64,000 nucleotides of DNA from Saccharothrix saharensis (GCF_006716745.1 NZ_VFPP01000001.1:5715386-5779385); one strand, 5' to 3'; numbered from the stretch's first letter, positions 16,584 to 27,943 are shown. Numbers and translations are program-made. The notes: generated by a model not told the origin, from the sequence alone.

Positions 16584-17849
16584 ATGACCGTGCTCTGCCT
16601 GGACATCGGTTCGACGTGGACCAAGGGCGCCCTCGTGTCGCACGCCGGTGAGCTGCTCGGCACCGCACAGCACACGACTACCCCGCCGGAGGTGCTTCAA
16701 GGCATCGACGCGGTGACCAGTGCCCTCGGCGGCACGGCCGAGCGCACGCTCGCCTGCTCGTCGGCCGGTGGCGGGCTGCGGCTCGCGGTGGTGGGGCAGG
16801 AGCGGCTGGTCAGCGCCGAGGCCGGGTACCGGGTGGCGTTGTCGGCGGGCGCGAAGGTGGTGCACGTGTCCGCCGGCCCGCTGGACGGCGCGGGCGTCCG
16901 GGCGTTGCGCGCGGCCGCGCCGGACCTGGTGCTGCTGGTCGGCGGCACGGACGGCGGCGACGCATCGGTCCTGCTGCACAACGCCCGCAGGGTGAGCCGC
17001 GTGGCGGTTCCGATCGTGCTCGCCGGCAACGCCGACGCCCAGCCGGAGGCGGCGGAACTGCTGGCCGGCCGGACGGTGGTGCGCACCGCGAACGTCCTGC
17101 CCGACGTGGGTGAGCTCGCACCGGGGCCGGCGCGCGCGGCGATCCGCGACGTGTTCCTGCGGCACGTCATCGGCGGCAAGGGCCTGTCGCGCGGCCGGCG
17201 GTTCCGCGGGCTGGTGCGGGCCGTCACGCCGGACGCCGTGCTGCGCGGCGTGTCCCGGCTGGCCGCGCAGGACCGGGAAGGCGCGGTGCTCGTCGTGGAC
17301 GTCGGCGGCGCCACCACCGACGTCTACTCCGCGGTGTCCACAGTGGAAGGTCCGGAGCGGACGGTCGCGCTGCCGCCGGACCGCCGCACCGTCGAGGGCG
17401 ACCTGGGCCTGCGCTGGTCCGCGCCGGGCGTGGTGGCCGAGGCGCTCGCGGAGAAGCTGATCGACAAGGACGAAGCAGCGGTGCTGCGAGGGGAAGCCGC
17501 CGCCCGCGCGGCCGACGTGACGTGGCTGCCCGACGACCCGGCGGTGGACCACCGGCTGGCCGCGCTCGCCGCCGTGCTGGCCGTCCGCCGCCACCTCCGG
17601 CTGGTCGACGGCCGGCTGGGGCCGCAGGGCGCGGGCCTGCTCGTGCTGTCCGGTGGCGTGTTCCGGCACGCGCCGTCCACCGAGGGCATCGAACGGGTGC
17701 TGCGCGCCGACCCCGTCCTGCGCCCGGTCCTGCGCACGGCCGCCATCGCGGTCGACCGGCACTACGTGCTGGCGCCCGCCGGCCTGCTCGCCGAGGACGG
17801 CCGCACGGACGCGGCCGACCGGCTCCTCACGTCGTTTCGGGTGAGCTGA
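16584..17849 (+). CDS. GlmL/MutL-family actin-like ATPase (orphan)
   Basis: 421 residues of the glutamate-mutase-linked GlmL (MutL) family, an ASKHA-fold ATPase. The phosphate-1 loop is LCLDIGSTWTKGAL at the start. The second ATP loop is VLVVDVGGATTDVYSAV near residue 240, and a third glycine region is LVLSGGVFRHAP. Family members are thought to repair or chaperone the B12-dependent mutase complex. No glutamate mutase S or E gene is visible nearby. The ATG at 16584 is divergent from the permease. Its last 23 bases overlap the end of the opposite-strand membrane gene. A different B12 enzyme elsewhere may be the partner (inference). Confidence 0.85.
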   Translation: MTVLCLDIGSTWTKGALVSHAGELLGTAQHTTTPPEVLQGIDAVTSALGGTAERTLACSSAGGGLRLAVVGQERLVSAEAGYRVALSAGAKVVHVSAGPLDGAGVRALRAAAPDLVLLVGGTDGGDASVLLHNARRVSRVAVPIVLAGNADAQPEAAELLAGRTVVRTANVLPDVGELAPGPARAAIRDVFLRHVIGGKGLSRGRRFRGLVRAVTPDAVLRGVSRLAAQDREGAVLVVDVGGATTDVYSAVSTVEGPERTVALPPDRRTVEGDLGLRWSAPGVVAEALAEKLIDKDEAAVLRGEAAARAADVTWLPDDPAVDHRLAALAAVLAVRRHLRLVDGRLGPQGAGLLVLSGGVFRHAPSTEGIERVLRADPVLRPVLRTAAIAVDRHYVLAPAGLLAEDGRTDAADRLLTSFRVS

Positions 17850-20214
17850 CGGGCGCCTGCCGCGCGGTCGGCAGCACCGGCGGTGCGGCGGGCGCGGGCG
17901 GCTCCGGGGTGTCCAGCCCGGCCGCGATGGCGATCGCCCGGTCCCACTCGGGGTCGGAGGTGTAGTCCGCGTGCCGGTTCACGCCCGGTGCCCACCGCCG
18001 GCCCGGGAACGGTCCCCGCTGCGGGTCGGGCAGCCAGTGGTCGCCGCCGAGCACGAGCGCGCCCGTGGGGCCGCGCAGCGCGGGCGGCAGCGCACCGGAC
18101 GTGCCGTCGGGCCGGAACCCGGCGCCGAGCAGCATCCCGTCGAACACCTGCCGGTTCCACGTCATCACCGCGCCGCCCAGCGCGTCCGTGCCGCGGCACA
18201 GGGCACGCCACCGCCCGGCCAGCCCGCCGGCCAACGTCGCCAGCGAGCCGTGCGGCACCACCGCGGGGAACGCCCGCGGGTACGCCCACTGGAGCTGCGA
18301 CCCGGCGGTGACCAGGCCGACCCGTTCGGCCTGGTGCGGTGGCAGCTCCTCCAGCAGCCGGGCCGCCGCCACCGCCGCGAGCAGGCTGCCCTGGCTGTGC
18401 CCGGCGAGGACCACCCGCGTGCCGGGGTCGGCCAGGTGCTCCCGCACCCGCGCCACCAGCTCCGGCACCACCTTCAACGCGTAGCAGGGCGGCACCACGG
18501 GGTGCGCCTCGCGGGGCCAGAACGCGGCCAGGTCCGCGAGCACGCCCACCTGCCGCGCCTTGTCCGGCCGCCGTGCCGCCAGGTACACCGCCCGGAGCAG
18601 CGACAACGCCAGGGCGGCGAGCACGACCACGCCGAACGCGACGATCGGCCGCGTCCACGTCGGCGGGACGACCTCCCGCAGCCTCAGCAGCGCCGCCGGG
18701 ACCGCGCCGACCGCCAGGACCGACGACAGGATCAGCACCACGTGGTGGCTGTGCCGCCGCTGCCACCGCGCCCACCACCACGCCCGCGCCGCGCGCTTCG
18801 CGTCACGTGCGCGTCCCGCGTGCAGCAGGGTCGCCTCCCGGGCCCACTCCTTGTCCCGCCGGAGGGAGCTCCACCGCATCATCCCGGTGGCCGCCGCCAT
18901 CGCCACCCCGGCGAGGAACGCCAGCACGCCGGCCACGCCCCACAGCAGCGCGAGGTAGTCGTACCCGTCGGGCAGGTCGCCGTGCCCGAGCGCCCGCTGC
19001 AGGGTCAGCGCCACGCCCGCGCCGAACCCGCCGCCGAGCAGCGCGGACGTCGCCACCACTGGCGCGGCCATCCACCCGCCGGCCCAGGGCCGCAGCTCAC
19101 GGGGCTGCGCCGACCAGGTGCGCCGGGCCAGCAGCGCCGCCGGCACGAGCAGCACCGCGATCATCACGCACACCAGCGCGACCAGCGCCGCGACCATCTG
19201 CACGGCCAGGTCCGCGCCCGGCAGCGACGGCGGCAGCCGGACCAGCAGACCGGCCGTGACCGGCAACGACGTCCACGCCACGGCCTGGAGCACGCGCCGC
19301 GGCCGGCGGCCCAGCACGGCCCGCAGCCACCGGCCGCCCCGGTGCGGCGCGCCGCCCGTCGGGTCGTCCAGCAGCATCGCGCCCAGCGCCGACACCGCGA
19401 GCAGCGCGAGACCCACCGACCAGCACGCCGTGATCGCGACGCCGTGCCAGCCGGGCGCGAGCACCGGACCGGCCGGTCCGCCCAGCGCCACCACCACGGC
19501 CGCGCCCAGGCCGGCCACGACGTGCAGCACGCGCAACGCGGGCGTGTCGGGGTCGGTGGCCACGTGCGCGCCGGGCAGCCCGGACCGCCCGCCCTCGGCG
19601 GCGGGCACCTCCTTGCGCTCGATCCGCCAATCCACACTGGACATGCGGTGCAGCACCAGCACGGCCAGCGCGATCGGCGCCAGCCCGACGACGGCGCGCA
19701 CCCACGGCGTCGTGTTCAGCCACGAGGGGCCCCACAGGCACGGGGAGCCGGGCGCGAGGCACTGCGCGGCCACCAGGTCGAGGCTGATCACCTCGAGCTG
19801 GGCGACGAGCAACACGGTCAGCAGCAGTGCGGCCAACCGAAGCAACGCCCGAAGGGCGATCCCGAGCAGGTGCGCGGGCGCCGACCGGTCCGGCACGGGC
19901 GGCAGCATCCAGTGCGCCACGTTCGCGAGGGAGAACGGGAACAGCAGCGCCCACGTCGCCTTGGCCCACCCGCCGGACGTCATCGCGCCCCACACGTATC
20001 CCTCGACGACCCTGGTCACGGGGCGTCCCGCGGCCTGCAACACCGGGCCGGGCGCCGGTCTGCGCAGCCGGTCGGCCGGGCGCACGACGCGGCCGAGCCC
20101 GTCGCCCGCCACGTCCACCGCCGCCACCGCGTCGACCAGCGACTGCGGGGTGGTGCCCTGGACACCGTGCACCCGCAGTTCCACCACCCGTGTGTCGGGG
20201 CCGGGAATCAGCAC
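17827..20214 (-). CDS. Polytopic membrane protein with alpha/beta-hydrolase domain
   Basis: About 795 residues. An N-terminal soluble stretch ([17 protein letters not shown]) leads into roughly ten membrane segments between about residues 85 and 535. The C-terminal third is a lipase-like hydrolase with [15 protein letters not shown] as nucleophile elbow (GxSxG) and [17 protein letters not shown] 20214 has GGGAGG 4 bases upstream; GTG 20235 and ATG 20232 are alternatives. The substrate is unknown; the N-terminal VHGVQG also resembles the oxyanion-region HG motif of lipases. It is convergent with the GlmL-like gene, with a 23-base overlap, and divergent from sahH. Confidence 0.8.
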   Translation of the reverse strand: MLIPGPDTRVVELRVHGVQGTTPQSLVDAVAAVDVAGDGLGRVVRPADRLRRPAPGPVLQAAGRPVTRVVEGYVWGAMTSGGWAKATWALLFPFSLANVAHWMLPPVPDRSAPAHLLGIALRALLRLAALLLTVLLVAQLEVISLDLVAAQCLAPGSPCLWGPSWLNTTPWVRAVVGLAPIALAVLVLHRMSSVDWRIERKEVPAAEGGRSGLPGAHVATDPDTPALRVLHVVAGLGAAVVVALGGPAGPVLAPGWHGVAITACWSVGLALLAVSALGAMLLDDPTGGAPHRGGRWLRAVLGRRPRRVLQAVAWTSLPVTAGLLVRLPPSLPGADLAVQMVAALVALVCVMIAVLLVPAALLARRTWSAQPRELRPWAGGWMAAPVVATSALLGGGFGAGVALTLQRALGHGDLPDGYDYLALLWGVAGVLAFLAGVAMAAATGMMRWSSLRRDKEWAREATLLHAGRARDAKRAARAWWWARWQRRHSHHVVLILSSVLAVGAVPAALLRLREVVPPTWTRPIVAFGVVVLAALALSLLRAVYLAARRPDKARQVGVLADLAAFWPREAHPVVPPCYALKVVPELVARVREHLADPGTRVVLAGHSQGSLLAAVAAARLLEELPPHQAERVGLVTAGSQLQWAYPRAFPAVVPHGSLATLAGGLAGRWRALCRGTDALGGAVMTWNRQVFDGMLLGAGFRPDGTSGALPPALRGPTGALVLGGDHWLPDPQRGPFPGRRWAPGVNRHADYTSDPEWDRAIAIAAGLDTPEPPAPAAPPVLPTARQAPVSSPETT

Positions 20215-20347
20215 AAATCCTCCCGCGAACATCACTTCCGCTTGGCCATACTCTGGTCCATTGGTGCGCAGAAGCCGCCGACCTCCGTGGCCCGGCGTGG
20301 CGGGCGGTAGTGTCGGCTCGGTCTACCCGACAATGGAGGAACCCGCG

Positions 20348-21811
<1,464 letters not shown>

Positions 21812-21823
21812 CGTTGGTGGTGT

Positions 21824-21857
21824 GAACGGCCGGGTCGCCTCAGCGGCCCGGCCGTTC
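21824..21857. terminator. Bidirectional terminator between ahcY and the XRE gene
   Basis: GAACGGCCGGG pairs perfectly with CCCGGCCGTTC over 11 bp, with a 12-base loop. It sits between two convergent stop codons, 13 and 3 bases away. Confidence 0.85.
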
Positions 21858-21859
21858 CG

Positions 21860-22819
21860 TCAGGTCCACTCGACGCTGATCCCGGCCACGCCGGGGCCGA
21901 CGTCCTCGAAGTACGCGCTGGCGAACCCGCCCAGCCCGCACACCAGCTCCTCCAGGTCCACCGGCACGGCGTCGGCGTCCACCCGGAACTGCTTGGTGCA
22001 CCGCGCGGGCAGGGCGCGGCGGTTGAAGGCCAGTTGCAGCAGGTAGCCGCGGCACGGTTCGCGGAACGCCCGCCGGTGGCCCGGTGTCGGCCCGCCGGTG
22101 TCGTCCACCACGGTGAAGCTGAACACGTGCTCCTCGCCCTGGGCGAGCCTGCGGTCGAACAGCAGCTCGAACGCCAGGCCGCGGGTGGCGAGCTGCCGGC
22201 GCAGCCGCCCCAGCCGGCACCCCTCTCCGGGCCGCACGAGCGCGTTGTCGATCAGGCACCCCTCGTCGCCCTGGTGCACGGCCAGGTACCGGTCCGGCCC
22301 GGCCTTCGTCGCCCGCACCACCAGCCGGGTGCTGATCGACCGCTGCTCCCGTTCCGGCCCGATGAGCACCGTGTCGTGCACGGACAGCACCTCGATGTCG
22401 GTGTTCGCGCCGACGTCGCTGACCGCCTCGAACCCCGAGAGCACCGGCACCGGCGACACCCAGCCGCTCGGCCTGGTCAGCCGGGGCTGCGGCCGGTTCC
22501 CGACCAGCGCCACCAACGACTCCGCCGGCAGCTTCAGCACGGTCTCCAGCGCGCGCACGGTGGCGATGGCGCGGGGCACTTCGGGGTGCCGCAGGCCGCG
22601 CTGCCAGTAGCTCAGGGTGGACTGCCCGACCTGGACGCCGAGCTGCTCCAGGTGCGCCCGCAGCCGGGCGAGGGACAGGCCGCGGTGCGCGATGGCGTCG
22701 TGCAGGGCGCGGTGGAACGGCCCGTACCGCAGGGTCTCGGTGAGGCTCGTGGGCAGGCTCCCGGGTGGGTGGGCGGCCTGCTCGTCAACCGGTCTGGCGT
22801 GCCCGGAATCCGCGGTCAC
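21860..22819 (-). CDS. XRE-like helix-turn-helix regulator
   Basis: 319 residues. The N-terminal part holds an HTH region (about 35-80) with GLSLARLRAHLEQLGVQVGQSTLSYWQRG and an adjacent ALETVLKLP helix, similar to actinobacterial XRE-family regulators. The rest (about 110-319) is a sensor-like domain with no family I recognise. It contains several short beta-rich stretches and a C-terminal ISVEWT. GTG 22819 is preceded by AAAGGGTGG. It is divergent from tmk-mtrA, with 132 bases between. The divergent arrangement suggests, without proof, that it may influence the tmk promoter region. Confidence 0.75.
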   Translation of the reverse strand: MTADSGHARPVDEQAAHPPGSLPTSLTETLRYGPFHRALHDAIAHRGLSLARLRAHLEQLGVQVGQSTLSYWQRGLRHPEVPRAIATVRALETVLKLPAESLVALVGNRPQPRLTRPSGWVSPVPVLSGFEAVSDVGANTDIEVLSVHDTVLIGPEREQRSISTRLVVRATKAGPDRYLAVHQGDEGCLIDNALVRPGEGCRLGRLRRQLATRGLAFELLFDRRLAQGEEHVFSFTVVDDTGGPTPGHRRAFREPCRGYLLQLAFNRRALPARCTKQFRVDADAVPVDLEELVCGLGGFASAYFEDVGPGVAGISVEWT

Positions 22820-22896
22820 CGCGGCACCACCCTTTCGCGCAACCGGAAATGGGGTTCACCGTAGTCACTCAATCTGGTGACGCAAAGGATCTACTG

Positions 22897-22919
22897 TCAC
22901 CCGACTGGGCGATGTCATG
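22897..22919. repeat. 23-bp dispersed repeat, copy 2
   Basis: This is the second copy of the element at 14963-14985 (20 of 23 identical). It lies between the XRE gene and tmk, about 30 bases upstream of the tmk start, where a regulator could bind. Confidence 0.4.
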
Positions 22920-22951
22920 CCGCCGATCGTGAGCAGGAGGTGCCCCTTAGG

Positions 22952-23602
22952 GTGGTCTCCGTGGGAAAACTCGTCGTGATCGAGGGCCTGGACGGCGCCG
23001 GCAAGCGAACCCTGGCCAAGGCGTTGACCGACGCGCTGGACGCGCGTGGGGCGAAGGTCGCCACCGGCGCGTTCCCGCGCTACGACGAGGACGTGCACGC
23101 CGACCTGGTGCGGGACGCGCTGCACGGCAGGTTGGGCGACCTGACGGATTCGGTGCACGGCATGTCGGTGCTCTACGCGCTGGACCGGCGTGGCGCGGCC
23201 GACCGCATCCGGGCCGACCTGGCGCGGTACGACGTCGTGCTGCTCGACCGCTACACGGCCTCGAACGCGGCCTACGGAGCCGCTCGGCTGCGCCAAGGTG
23301 CCGACGGTGGGTTCGTCGAGTGGGTCCGGTCGCTGGAGGTGGACCGCTTCGGTTTGCCGATCCCCGACCTCCAACTGCTGCTGCGCGTGCCCGCGGACGT
23401 CGCGGCCGGCCGCGCGGCCCACCGCGAGGCGGAAGAGGCCAGGGGCCGGGACCTGTACGAGTCGGACGGCGGGCTGCAGACGCGGTGCGCCGCCGTCTAC
23501 GACGGGTTGGCCGCCGCCGGGTGGCTCTCGCCGTGGGAGGTGCTGGACGGCACCGCTGACCTGCGCGTCGACGCGATCCTCGACCGGTGGTTCACCCATT
23601 AG
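22952..23602 (+). CDS. tmk: Thymidylate kinase
   Basis: A 216-residue dTMP kinase, making dTDP from dTMP and ATP. The P-loop is VVIEGLDGAGKRTL; Arg replaces the usual Ser/Ser-Thr pattern (GxxGxGKST), as in other actinobacterial tmk genes. The DR(Y/H) motif is VVLLDRYTASNAAYGAARL, and the LID region is RGRDLYESDGGLQ. GTG 22952 is 11 bases after GGAGG; GTG 22961 is an alternative that begins closer to the usual KLVVIEG. It immediately precedes mtrA, as in mycobacteria (Rv3247c-Rv3246c). Essential for DNA synthesis. Confidence 0.93.
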   Translation: MVSVGKLVVIEGLDGAGKRTLAKALTDALDARGAKVATGAFPRYDEDVHADLVRDALHGRLGDLTDSVHGMSVLYALDRRGAADRIRADLARYDVVLLDRYTASNAAYGAARLRQGADGGFVEWVRSLEVDRFGLPIPDLQLLLRVPADVAAGRAAHREAEEARGRDLYESDGGLQTRCAAVYDGLAAAGWLSPWEVLDGTADLRVDAILDRWFTH

Positions 23603-23779
23603 TGTAAGAAAGTAACAAAACGTCACCGCCGTGCCGATGAGTCGCTGAGGATTCGCGTTTCGGCGGGACGAGGTGGGCACGTGGATCGGCGGCAGAGACT
23701 GGCTACGGAGTGGACGCGCACGACGACCAGCAGCGATGACCGCTGGGTGGTGCGTGGACTGCCGGCCACTAGTGGGACG

Positions 23780-24466
23780 ATGTTGGGTATGAAGGCACGC
23801 GTGCTCGTCGTGGACGACGACCCCGCTCTGGCGGAGATGCTGACCATCGTGCTGCGGGGCGAGGGCTTCGACACCGCTGTGGTGGCCGACGGCGCCCGCG
23901 CGCTGCCCGCGCTGCGCGAGCTGAAGCCCGACCTGGTGCTGCTGGACCTGATGCTGCCCGGCATGAACGGCATCGACGTCTGCAAGGCCATCAGGTCCGA
24001 GTCCGGCGTCCCGATCGTGATGCTGACCGCGAAGAGTGACACGGTGGACGTCGTGCTGGGCCTGGAGTCCGGCGCGGACGACTACGTGGTCAAGCCGTTC
24101 AAGCCGAAGGAACTGGTGGCCCGCATCCGGGCCCGCCTGCGGCGCACCGAGGCCGAGCCCGCCGAGGTGCTGCAGATCGGCGACCTGACCATCGACGTGC
24201 CGGGGCACGAGGTGCTGCGCGAGGGCAAGCCGATCCAGCTCACGCCGCTGGAGTTCGACCTGCTCGTGGCGCTGGCCCGCAAGCCGCGCCAGGTGTTCAC
24301 CCGCGAGGTGCTGCTGGAGCAGGTGTGGGGCTACCGGCACGCGGCGGACACCCGGCTGGTGAACGTCCACGTGCAGCGGCTGCGCTCCAAGGTCGAGCGC
24401 GACCCGGAGCACCCCGAGGTGGTGCTGACCGTGCGCGGCGTCGGGTACAAGGCCGGCCCTCCGTGA
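23780..24466 (+). CDS. mtrA: Two-component response regulator MtrA
   Basis: This 228-residue OmpR/PhoB-type regulator is the same length as mycobacterial MtrA. The receiver has acidic residues VVDDDPAL and phospho-acceptor Asp56 in LVLLDLMLPGMNGIDV. Its switch residues are MLTAKSDTVD and VVKPFKPKELVARIRARL. The winged-helix DNA-binding domain ends RLVNVHVQRLRSKVE and VRGVGYKAGPP. MtrA controls cell division, wall hydrolases and dnaA in actinobacteria. ATG 23780 is chosen; ATG 23789 is the only close alternative. The AT-rich leader at 23599-23622 is unusual for this genome and may hold the promoter. mtrB follows after 16 bases. Confidence 0.97.
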   Translation: MLGMKARVLVVDDDPALAEMLTIVLRGEGFDTAVVADGARALPALRELKPDLVLLDLMLPGMNGIDVCKAIRSESGVPIVMLTAKSDTVDVVLGLESGADDYVVKPFKPKELVARIRARLRRTEAEPAEVLQIGDLTIDVPGHEVLREGKPIQLTPLEFDLLVALARKPRQVFTREVLLEQVWGYRHAADTRLVNVHVQRLRSKVERDPEHPEVVLTVRGVGYKAGPP

Positions 24467-24482
24467 TCGGGGTCCACCGGAG

Positions 24483-26216
24483 ATGACTTCGCGGTGGTTC
24501 GACCCCGCGGTGCGCGAGCTGCGCCGCGGGGTCGAACGCGCTCGTCGGCAGGCGGTCGCGTTCGGCGAGCTGTGGCGGCGCTCGCTGCAGCTGCGGGTCG
24601 TGGTCAGCACGCTGGCGCTGTCGTCGGCCGTGGTGTTCGTGCTCGGCATGGTGCTCCAGGTGCAGATCACCGGTCAGCTGCTGGAGACCAAGATCGAGGC
24701 GGCGGTCCGGCAGACCGAGGCGAGCGCGGCGGCGATCCAGCCCGACCTCGCCGGCCTCAACCCCGGCCCGGACAGCGTGAAGACCCGGTTCACCACCGCC
24801 CTGAACAAGATCAACACGTCCGGGGTGGACCTCGACCCGACCAGTTCCGGCGCGGGTGCGTTCGAGCCGGTGCTCCGCGACCCCGTCGGCACGGGCTCCG
24901 ACGGCCTGCCGGTCGCCGTCGGCCAGTACGAGGACGTGCCCGACGGGCTGTTCAAGATGCTCGAACGGGGCAGCGCCGGCTACCAGATCACCACCGTGGA
25001 GCGGGAGACCGGACCCACCACGCTGCTGGTCGTGGGCAAGCCGGTGAACAGCTCCGCCCGCGCCATGCACCTGTACCTGCTGTTCCCGCTGACCAGCGAG
25101 CAGGCCACCGCCGACGTCGTGCAGAGCACCCTGGTCGTCGGCGGCGTGGTGCTGCTCCTGCTGCTCGCGCTGATCGCGAACCTGGTCACCCGGCAGGTCG
25201 TGCGGCCGGTGCGGCAGGCCGCGGAGATCGCCGAGCGGTTCGCCGACGGCAGCCTCGACGAGCGCATGCCCGTGGTCGGCGAGGACGACGTGGCGCGGCT
25301 GGCCGAGTCGTACAACGAGATGGCCGCGAGCATCCAGCGGCAGATCCACCAGCTCGAGGAGTTCGGCCAGCTCCAGCGCCGGTTCACCTCCGACGTGTCG
25401 CACGAGCTGCGCACGCCGCTGACGACCGTGCGGATGGCCGCGGACGTGCTGCACGCCTCGCGCGAGCAGTTCCCCGGCGGCCTCGCCCGGTCCACCGAGC
25501 TGCTGGTCGACGAGCTGGACCGGTTCGAGTCGCTGCTGGGCGACCTGCTGGAGATCTCCCGGCTGGACGCGGGCGTGGAGGAGTTGGCCGCCGAGCTGGT
25601 CGACATCCGCGTGCTGGCCCGGCGGGCCCACGACGCGGTGCGCGCCATCGCCAACAGCAGCGACACCACGATCGTGCTGGACCTGCCCGACCACGAGGTC
25701 ACCGCCGAGCTGGACTCCCGCCGCGTCGAGCGGATCCTGCGCAACCTGCTGGCCAACGCCATCGACCACGGCGAGGGCATGCCGGTCGAGCTGACGCTGC
25801 GCGGCGACGGCGAGGCGGTCGCGGTGACCGTCCGGGACCGCGGCGTCGGCCTGCGCCCCGGCGAGGCCGACCTGGTGTTCAACCGGTTCTGGCGCGCCGA
25901 CCCGTCCCGCAACCGCCGCACCGGCGGCACCGGCCTCGGCCTGTCGATCAGCCTGGAGGACGCGCGGCTGCACGGCGGCTGGCTGGAGGCGTGGGGCGAA
26001 CGCGGCCACGGCGCGGTGTTCCGGCTCACCATCCCGTGCCGGCTCGGCCACGAGCTGACCTCAAGCCCACTGCCGCTGGAACCGCCCGACCTGCCACCCG
26101 TGGTCGAACCCGAGCCGGACGCGCCCGAGCCGGCGGAGGAGGTCGAGCTGACGGAGGAGGAGTTCACGTGGCAGCCCGCCCAGCCGGTCACCGGCGAACG
26201 CGAGGAGGTCCGGTGA
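24483..26216 (+). CDS. mtrB: Sensor histidine kinase MtrB
   Basis: 577 residues. The first membrane helix is about 37-60, then an extracytoplasmic domain to about 205, a second helix to about 235, and a HAMP linker (VVRPVRQAAEIAERFADG). HisKA follows with FTSDVSHELRTPLTTVRMAA (phospho-His near 306), then HATPase with LRNLLANAIDHGEGMP, DRGVGLRP and GGTGLGLSISL. The C-terminal 60 residues are acidic and proline-rich. It phosphorylates MtrA. The stop overlaps the lpqB GTG (GTGA), so kinase and lipoprotein are coupled, as in all mtrAB-lpqB loci. Confidence 0.97.
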   Translation: MTSRWFDPAVRELRRGVERARRQAVAFGELWRRSLQLRVVVSTLALSSAVVFVLGMVLQVQITGQLLETKIEAAVRQTEASAAAIQPDLAGLNPGPDSVKTRFTTALNKINTSGVDLDPTSSGAGAFEPVLRDPVGTGSDGLPVAVGQYEDVPDGLFKMLERGSAGYQITTVERETGPTTLLVVGKPVNSSARAMHLYLLFPLTSEQATADVVQSTLVVGGVVLLLLLALIANLVTRQVVRPVRQAAEIAERFADGSLDERMPVVGEDDVARLAESYNEMAASIQRQIHQLEEFGQLQRRFTSDVSHELRTPLTTVRMAADVLHASREQFPGGLARSTELLVDELDRFESLLGDLLEISRLDAGVEELAAELVDIRVLARRAHDAVRAIANSSDTTIVLDLPDHEVTAELDSRRVERILRNLLANAIDHGEGMPVELTLRGDGEAVAVTVRDRGVGLRPGEADLVFNRFWRADPSRNRRTGGTGLGLSISLEDARLHGGWLEAWGERGHGAVFRLTIPCRLGHELTSSPLPLEPPDLPPVVEPEPDAPEPAEEVELTEEEFTWQPAQPVTGEREEVR

Positions 26217-27943
26217 GGCTGCCGGCCGTGCTCCTGGCCGTGCTCGTGGCCGCGGGATGCGCGGCGATCCCCACCGAGACCTCGCCCATCGCGGTCAACC
26301 CGTCCGCGGGCAACGCCAGCGAGGCCGCCGCACCCGAACCGGTCAAGGACATCGACCCGTTGACGCTGGTCCGGGAGTTCGTCAACGCCTCGGCCAACCC
26401 GGAGGGCGACTACGCGGCGGCCAAGGCGTACCTGACCGAGGACGCGAAGAAGGCGTGGAACACCAAGGGCACGCCGACGATCATCGACACCACGTTCAAC
26501 ACGGTGCCCACGCCGGGCGTCACCACCGACGACCGGCACCGGGTCGTGCTGCTCCAGGGCCGCAACGTCGGCAGGCTCCAGCTGGAGGACAACTCGTTCA
26601 TCCAGCTCATCGGCCCGCTGGACACGCCGATCGGGATCGAGCGCGACGCCGAGGACCAGTGGCGCATCTCCGCGCCGCCGGACGGCATCTACGTGCCCCT
26701 GGGCGGGTTCCAGCAGAACTACCGGCGCGTGACGCTGTTCTTCTACAACGCCGACTTCACCGTGCTCGTGCCCGACCCCCGGTGGGTGGTGATCGCGCCG
26801 TCCACGTCGATCCCGAGCCGGGTGACGAGCCTGCTGCTCAAGGGCCCCGCGGTGGGCATGCGGGGCGCGCTGAGGACGGCCATCCCGAACGGCGCCGCGC
26901 AGCGCAAGAACACCTCCGAGGCCGACGACGGCGCGCTGGAGGTCGACCTGACCAAGGTCGGCGACCTCACCGTGCAGGGCGGCAAGCAGATCGTGGCGCA
27001 GGTGGTGAAGTCGCTGGCGGGCGTGTCCAGCAGCCGCATCCGGGTGCTCGTCGAGGGCCAGTCGATCAACCCCGATCAGCGCGAGTGGCGGCCCGCCGAC
27101 GTGCAGACCGGAGAGGAGCTGACCACGCCGAACGCCGACCTCACCGGGATGCTCGTCGGCAACGGGCGGATCAAGCAGATCACCGGCGACCCGGTGCCCG
27201 GCCCCGCCGGCGCGGGCGACTACGAGGTGATCAACGCGGGGCAGTCGATGGACGGCAGCCGGCTGGCGGCGGTCAGCCGGGTCGGGGACGGCTCGGTGCG
27301 GCTGCGGGTGGGGCCGGTGTCGGAGCCGCTGGCCGAGGTCGACCTGCGCGCGTCCGCGATGACCCGGCCGACGTGGCTGCTCAGCGGCGGTCGCGGCGAA
27401 CCGAGCACCGAGGTGTGGACGGTCGCCGACGGCACCAAGGTGGTCCGCGTGATCCGGACCGACAACGGGTGGACGGCCAACGCGGTCAACGCCTCCGAGC
27501 TCACCGAGCTGGGCGGGATCAGCGAGCTGCGGCTGTCGCGCGACGGCACCAGGGTGGCGGCCGTGGTCGACGGCAAGCTCGTGGTGGCGGCGGTGGTGCG
27601 CGACCAGGACTCGGCGGTGTCGCTGCGGTCGCCGCGCCACCTGCAGCCGTCCGTGCTGGGCACCAGCGCGTTGGCGCTGGACTGGCTGGCGCAGGACGTG
27701 CTGGTGGTGAGCACGTCGCTGGCGGCGTACCCGATCGCCAAGGTGAACATCGACGGCGTGCGGGTGGAGCGGTACAACACGTCGAACCTGACGGTGCCGG
27801 TGACGTCGGTGACCGCGGCGCCGGGCCGCAACGTGCTGGCGGTGGACCAGAGCGGGTTGTGGAGCGCGAACGACGTGGGTGACGTGTGGCGTGCGTCGAC
27901 GACGAAGGTGGAGAAGGGCACCCAGGCCTTCTACCCGGGCTGA
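26213..27943 (+). CDS. lpqB: Lipoprotein LpqB, MtrB partner
   Basis: A 576-residue secreted lipoprotein. The signal peptide is short with lipobox LVAAGC and acylated Cys16. A GerMN domain covers about 50-330, and the C-terminal half is a beta-propeller-like domain with repeated strands (LAAVSRVGDGSVRLRVG; ELRLSRDGTRVAAVVDG; TSVTAAPGRNVLAVDQ). LpqB binds the MtrB sensor domain outside the membrane and tunes MtrA phosphorylation. GTG 26213 has GAGGAGG 5 bases upstream and overlaps the mtrB stop. The Mycobacterium counterpart is Rv3244c. Together the three genes couple envelope state to division. Confidence 0.93.
   Translation: MRLPAVLLAVLVAAGCAAIPTETSPIAVNPSAGNASEAAAPEPVKDIDPLTLVREFVNASANPEGDYAAAKAYLTEDAKKAWNTKGTPTIIDTTFNTVPTPGVTTDDRHRVVLLQGRNVGRLQLEDNSFIQLIGPLDTPIGIERDAEDQWRISAPPDGIYVPLGGFQQNYRRVTLFFYNADFTVLVPDPRWVVIAPSTSIPSRVTSLLLKGPAVGMRGALRTAIPNGAAQRKNTSEADDGALEVDLTKVGDLTVQGGKQIVAQVVKSLAGVSSSRIRVLVEGQSINPDQREWRPADVQTGEELTTPNADLTGMLVGNGRIKQITGDPVPGPAGAGDYEVINAGQSMDGSRLAAVSRVGDGSVRLRVGPVSEPLAEVDLRASAMTRPTWLLSGGRGEPSTEVWTVADGTKVVRVIRTDNGWTANAVNASELTELGGISELRLSRDGTRVAAVVDGKLVVAAVVRDQDSAVSLRSPRHLQPSVLGTSALALDWLAQDVLVVSTSLAAYPIAKVNIDGVRVERYNTSNLTVPVTSVTAAPGRNVLAVDQSGLWSANDVGDVWRASTTKVEKGTQAFYPG

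Noticed and set aside
20236-20347. SAH riboswitch before ahcY
   Set aside because: I looked for the conserved SAH aptamer core and did not find it. Only a promoter-sized gap is present.
23599-23640. MtrA box upstream of mtrA
   Set aside because: GTAAC-AAAAC-GTCAC resembles a direct repeat but its spacing does not match the MtrA sites I know. Not called.
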